A stretch of DNA of 64,000 bases from Gnetum montanum (Eukaryota; Streptophyta; Gnetopsida; Gnetales; Gnetaceae): positions 103,512 through 167,511 of the forward strand of contig MNCI01006080.1 in NCBI GenBank assembly GCA_015680685.1, read 5' to 3'. Made by a program: the position numbers and the translations under genes. Shown piece after piece: positions 62,046-64,000 of this stretch. The number at the start of each line of letters is the position of its first letter. Position 1 is the first letter of the stretch. The notes under the pieces are model-generated. The model was not told the origin of the DNA. It was given only the letters and a program-made list of their open reading frames with translations, and ran no database searches.

Positions 62046-64000
62046 GTAAACACAACCCATTTATTATTTTTAGATATTTAGAGAAGACTTGAGGAGGAAA
62101 AGATAGGGAAACACATTCTTCCATTCCCTTATCTTATTAGTAAGTTATGTAGGTGTTGATGCGTAAATTTTGGACACGTCACCAACACCTGTGAAAACTC
62201 GTTTTAGGAGACTATCTCCTAGGGCACCTCCAATATGGGTACGGAAACCCGGGAATAGTCTCAGCTGGAAAGGGCTATATGACAAAACAATAATAACAAT
62301 ATTTTAAATAGAATATTAAAAACTTAAATTTAATTTTAGAAGGGTTATATTATGTTTTGAAAAGCATAGTAGGATAACTAAAATTAAAATTAAACATTTT
62401 TGCAGTTTTTTTTTTTGGAAAGTAAACAATACAAAAGTAAACTTGAAATTAAATCAAATATTTATCTGGTCTTGAACACCGTCATCCTTTTGCTGATGGC
62501 TAATGGCACACGTGACAGCAATGGCGTAACAGTAGAAGCTGGATTGGGTGTGCAATGCAGCAGCAACAAGATCACCAACGTAGCGACAATGAGATTTGGT
62601 GTGCAATGGTGCAGCAACAGCAAGATCGGACGTGCATGTGGCACCAAAATACAATAGAAAAATTAAAATAATGGTAGAGTAACAGCAAAGGGTCCCAAAG
62701 ATATGTAATGGTTGGGATTTTCAAAATGAATGATTCCAAGCTTCCTGCCCTCGGAAGAATAACCCGATCGAGAGTAAATTAAATGGCTGAATCACAGAAT
62801 GAATTTGGCAGCAGATAGGAGCAGATAGTTCTGGATCCGATACCCCACAATAGTCATGCAACTAAAGACTCCAATTGGAACCCTTGTCGTTTTCTGCAGT
62901 GCTCAGAGACTTGCGGTTGTTCTCTAATGCAGAGAGAGACTACCGTGTGTGAGAGACTTACGGCTCTTGAACAGAAAAAAAAATGCTCGTTGTTGAACAG
63001 AAAATCCTTTGGTGGTGAACCGAAAATCCCTTGATCGTTGTCAGAGAATAAACGTAGGTGCTGGCTCTTGGCTCCACCCCCCTCTAAATAGTGGCCCGAC
63101 GAGAGAAAAACCCTAACCCTAAACTGCCAGCCACCTTTGCCGTGAATTATTTTTGCCTTTTTCCTCATATCGTTGCAAAAAGAAGAAAAACAAAACAAGA
63201 TAATCATCATGGGTCATAAGTCATGGGTGGATGCTTGATCAACGTTTTAAAATTTATTTTTTTATGGGCCAACAAAGCCCACCAGCACATGGACAATGGA
63301 CAATGGCCATGTGCAAGCTCATGGTTCTCTATTTTTAATTTTTTTATTTTATATTTTTATTTTTTATATTTTTTATTTTAATAAAACTTGTTCAAACAAG
63401 GCCCTATGGCTAGCATGGGTGAGGTTGGCCTTAACACTTAGCCCCCAAACTACAAATTGCATGCAAGTGTAAGAATTAGAAAATTTTGAATGAAAATGCA
63501 ATAGATGGGGAAACAAAAACAACATGAAACAATAAATGCAAACTTAAAAGTAAACTATAATGTTCTGAACATGATCAAAATAACCAAATAATCAAAAGAG
63601 ACACCGACATAGGCTATCCAAACAACCATTAAAATCTAAATATATAATTTATTGTTATTTTAACTAAGATTTATAGATATATATGTATAATTATATATAT
63701 ATGTAGATATATGCTTAAGCTCTCATTCTCAATATTCTCACAAGGTAACAGTAAAAGTATGCAGGCTATTTTGAGCAAGTGACTTATACAAAACTTAATG
63801 AGGAGGATGAGCTAAAACTCATGTTAGATCATAGTAAGCCACAACTTTCAGATTTTTCCTTGGTTCATATATATATATATATTTTGAAAAACTTAAATTT
63901 AAAAGGGGAAACGGAGGTTGGATTACTGCCGGACCCCATCACACTCAAGAACTTATTACACTACCAATGAACATGGTCCTCATTTTTTGGTTTTGTTTTT
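62046..64000. other. No supported gene; LTR-like and AT-rich sequence
   Basis: TGTTGATGCGTAAATTTTGG (62155) reads like a plant gypsy LTR start but has no partner. A less AT-rich stretch at 62850-63140 contains the only long minus frame (118 codons, 62854-63210), Ser/Phe-rich and without features. A CCCTAACCCTAAA phrase near 63110 is too short to be an interstitial telomere. ATATAT-rich patches lie at 63640-63720 and 63868-63884. Confidence 0.35.

Noticed and set aside
63090-63125. CCCTAACCCTAAA as an interstitial telomere
   Set aside because: Only about two units; too short to distinguish from chance.
62854-63210. 118-codon minus-strand ORF with a PBS-like GGTATCGGATCC next to it
   Set aside because: The primer-site match is poor, no LTR end CA or partner LTR was found, and the frame has no recognisable domain.

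Overview
This window looks like nuclear DNA from a seed plant with a large, transposon-rich genome; a gymnosperm such as a conifer is most likely. It is AT-rich and gene-poor. It holds plant Ty1/copia, Ty3/gypsy and LINE relics, and one plant-type gene whose introns reach 8 to 16 kb. The species cannot be named from the sequence alone.

The only convincing host gene lies on the minus strand, from ATG 56042 to stop 17973. It encodes a complete 351-residue zinc-independent medium-chain reductase of the NADP-dependent 2-alkenal reductase / alkenal double-bond reductase family. Five exons (55791-56042, 47187-47364, 35013-35179, 34614-34693, 17973-18351) join in frame through GT-AG introns. Coding sequence is 1056 bp of a 38,070 bp span, about 2.8%; most of the rest is intron filled with mobile-element debris.

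Layout: 1-12 kb holds degraded gypsy-type gag regions. Copy A is on +. A different family with gag and a protease relic lies at 5.4-9.0 kb. Copy B is on -, with its primer-binding site and LTR at 10.15-12.1 kb. 12-17.7 kb shows no genes. Intron 4 (18.4-34.6 kb) carries a LINE ORF1 fragment, a full-length but decayed 6.2 kb LINE with a 14-bp target-site duplication, a roughly 90-bp minisatellite, an LTR-like block and a SINE-like block. Intron 2 (35.2-47.2 kb) holds a three-level nest: a Copia element (39971-44938, +) inside a LINE (-), itself inside an older dispersed repeat. The Copia contains a 210-bp run of N flanked by an inverted duplication that looks like an assembly error. Intron 1 (47.4-55.8 kb) holds repeats and one gag/ORF1-like relic. 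Upstream of the gene (56.6-60.6 kb) are two more gypsy copies (C and D, +) of the same family as A and B. The last 3.4 kb is degraded repeat and unclassified coding-like debris.

The genes do not form a pathway or operon. The biology here is one intact enzyme gene surviving inside a repeatedly invaded locus. I found no CRISPR array, rRNA or tRNA gene, or convincing novel multi-gene system.
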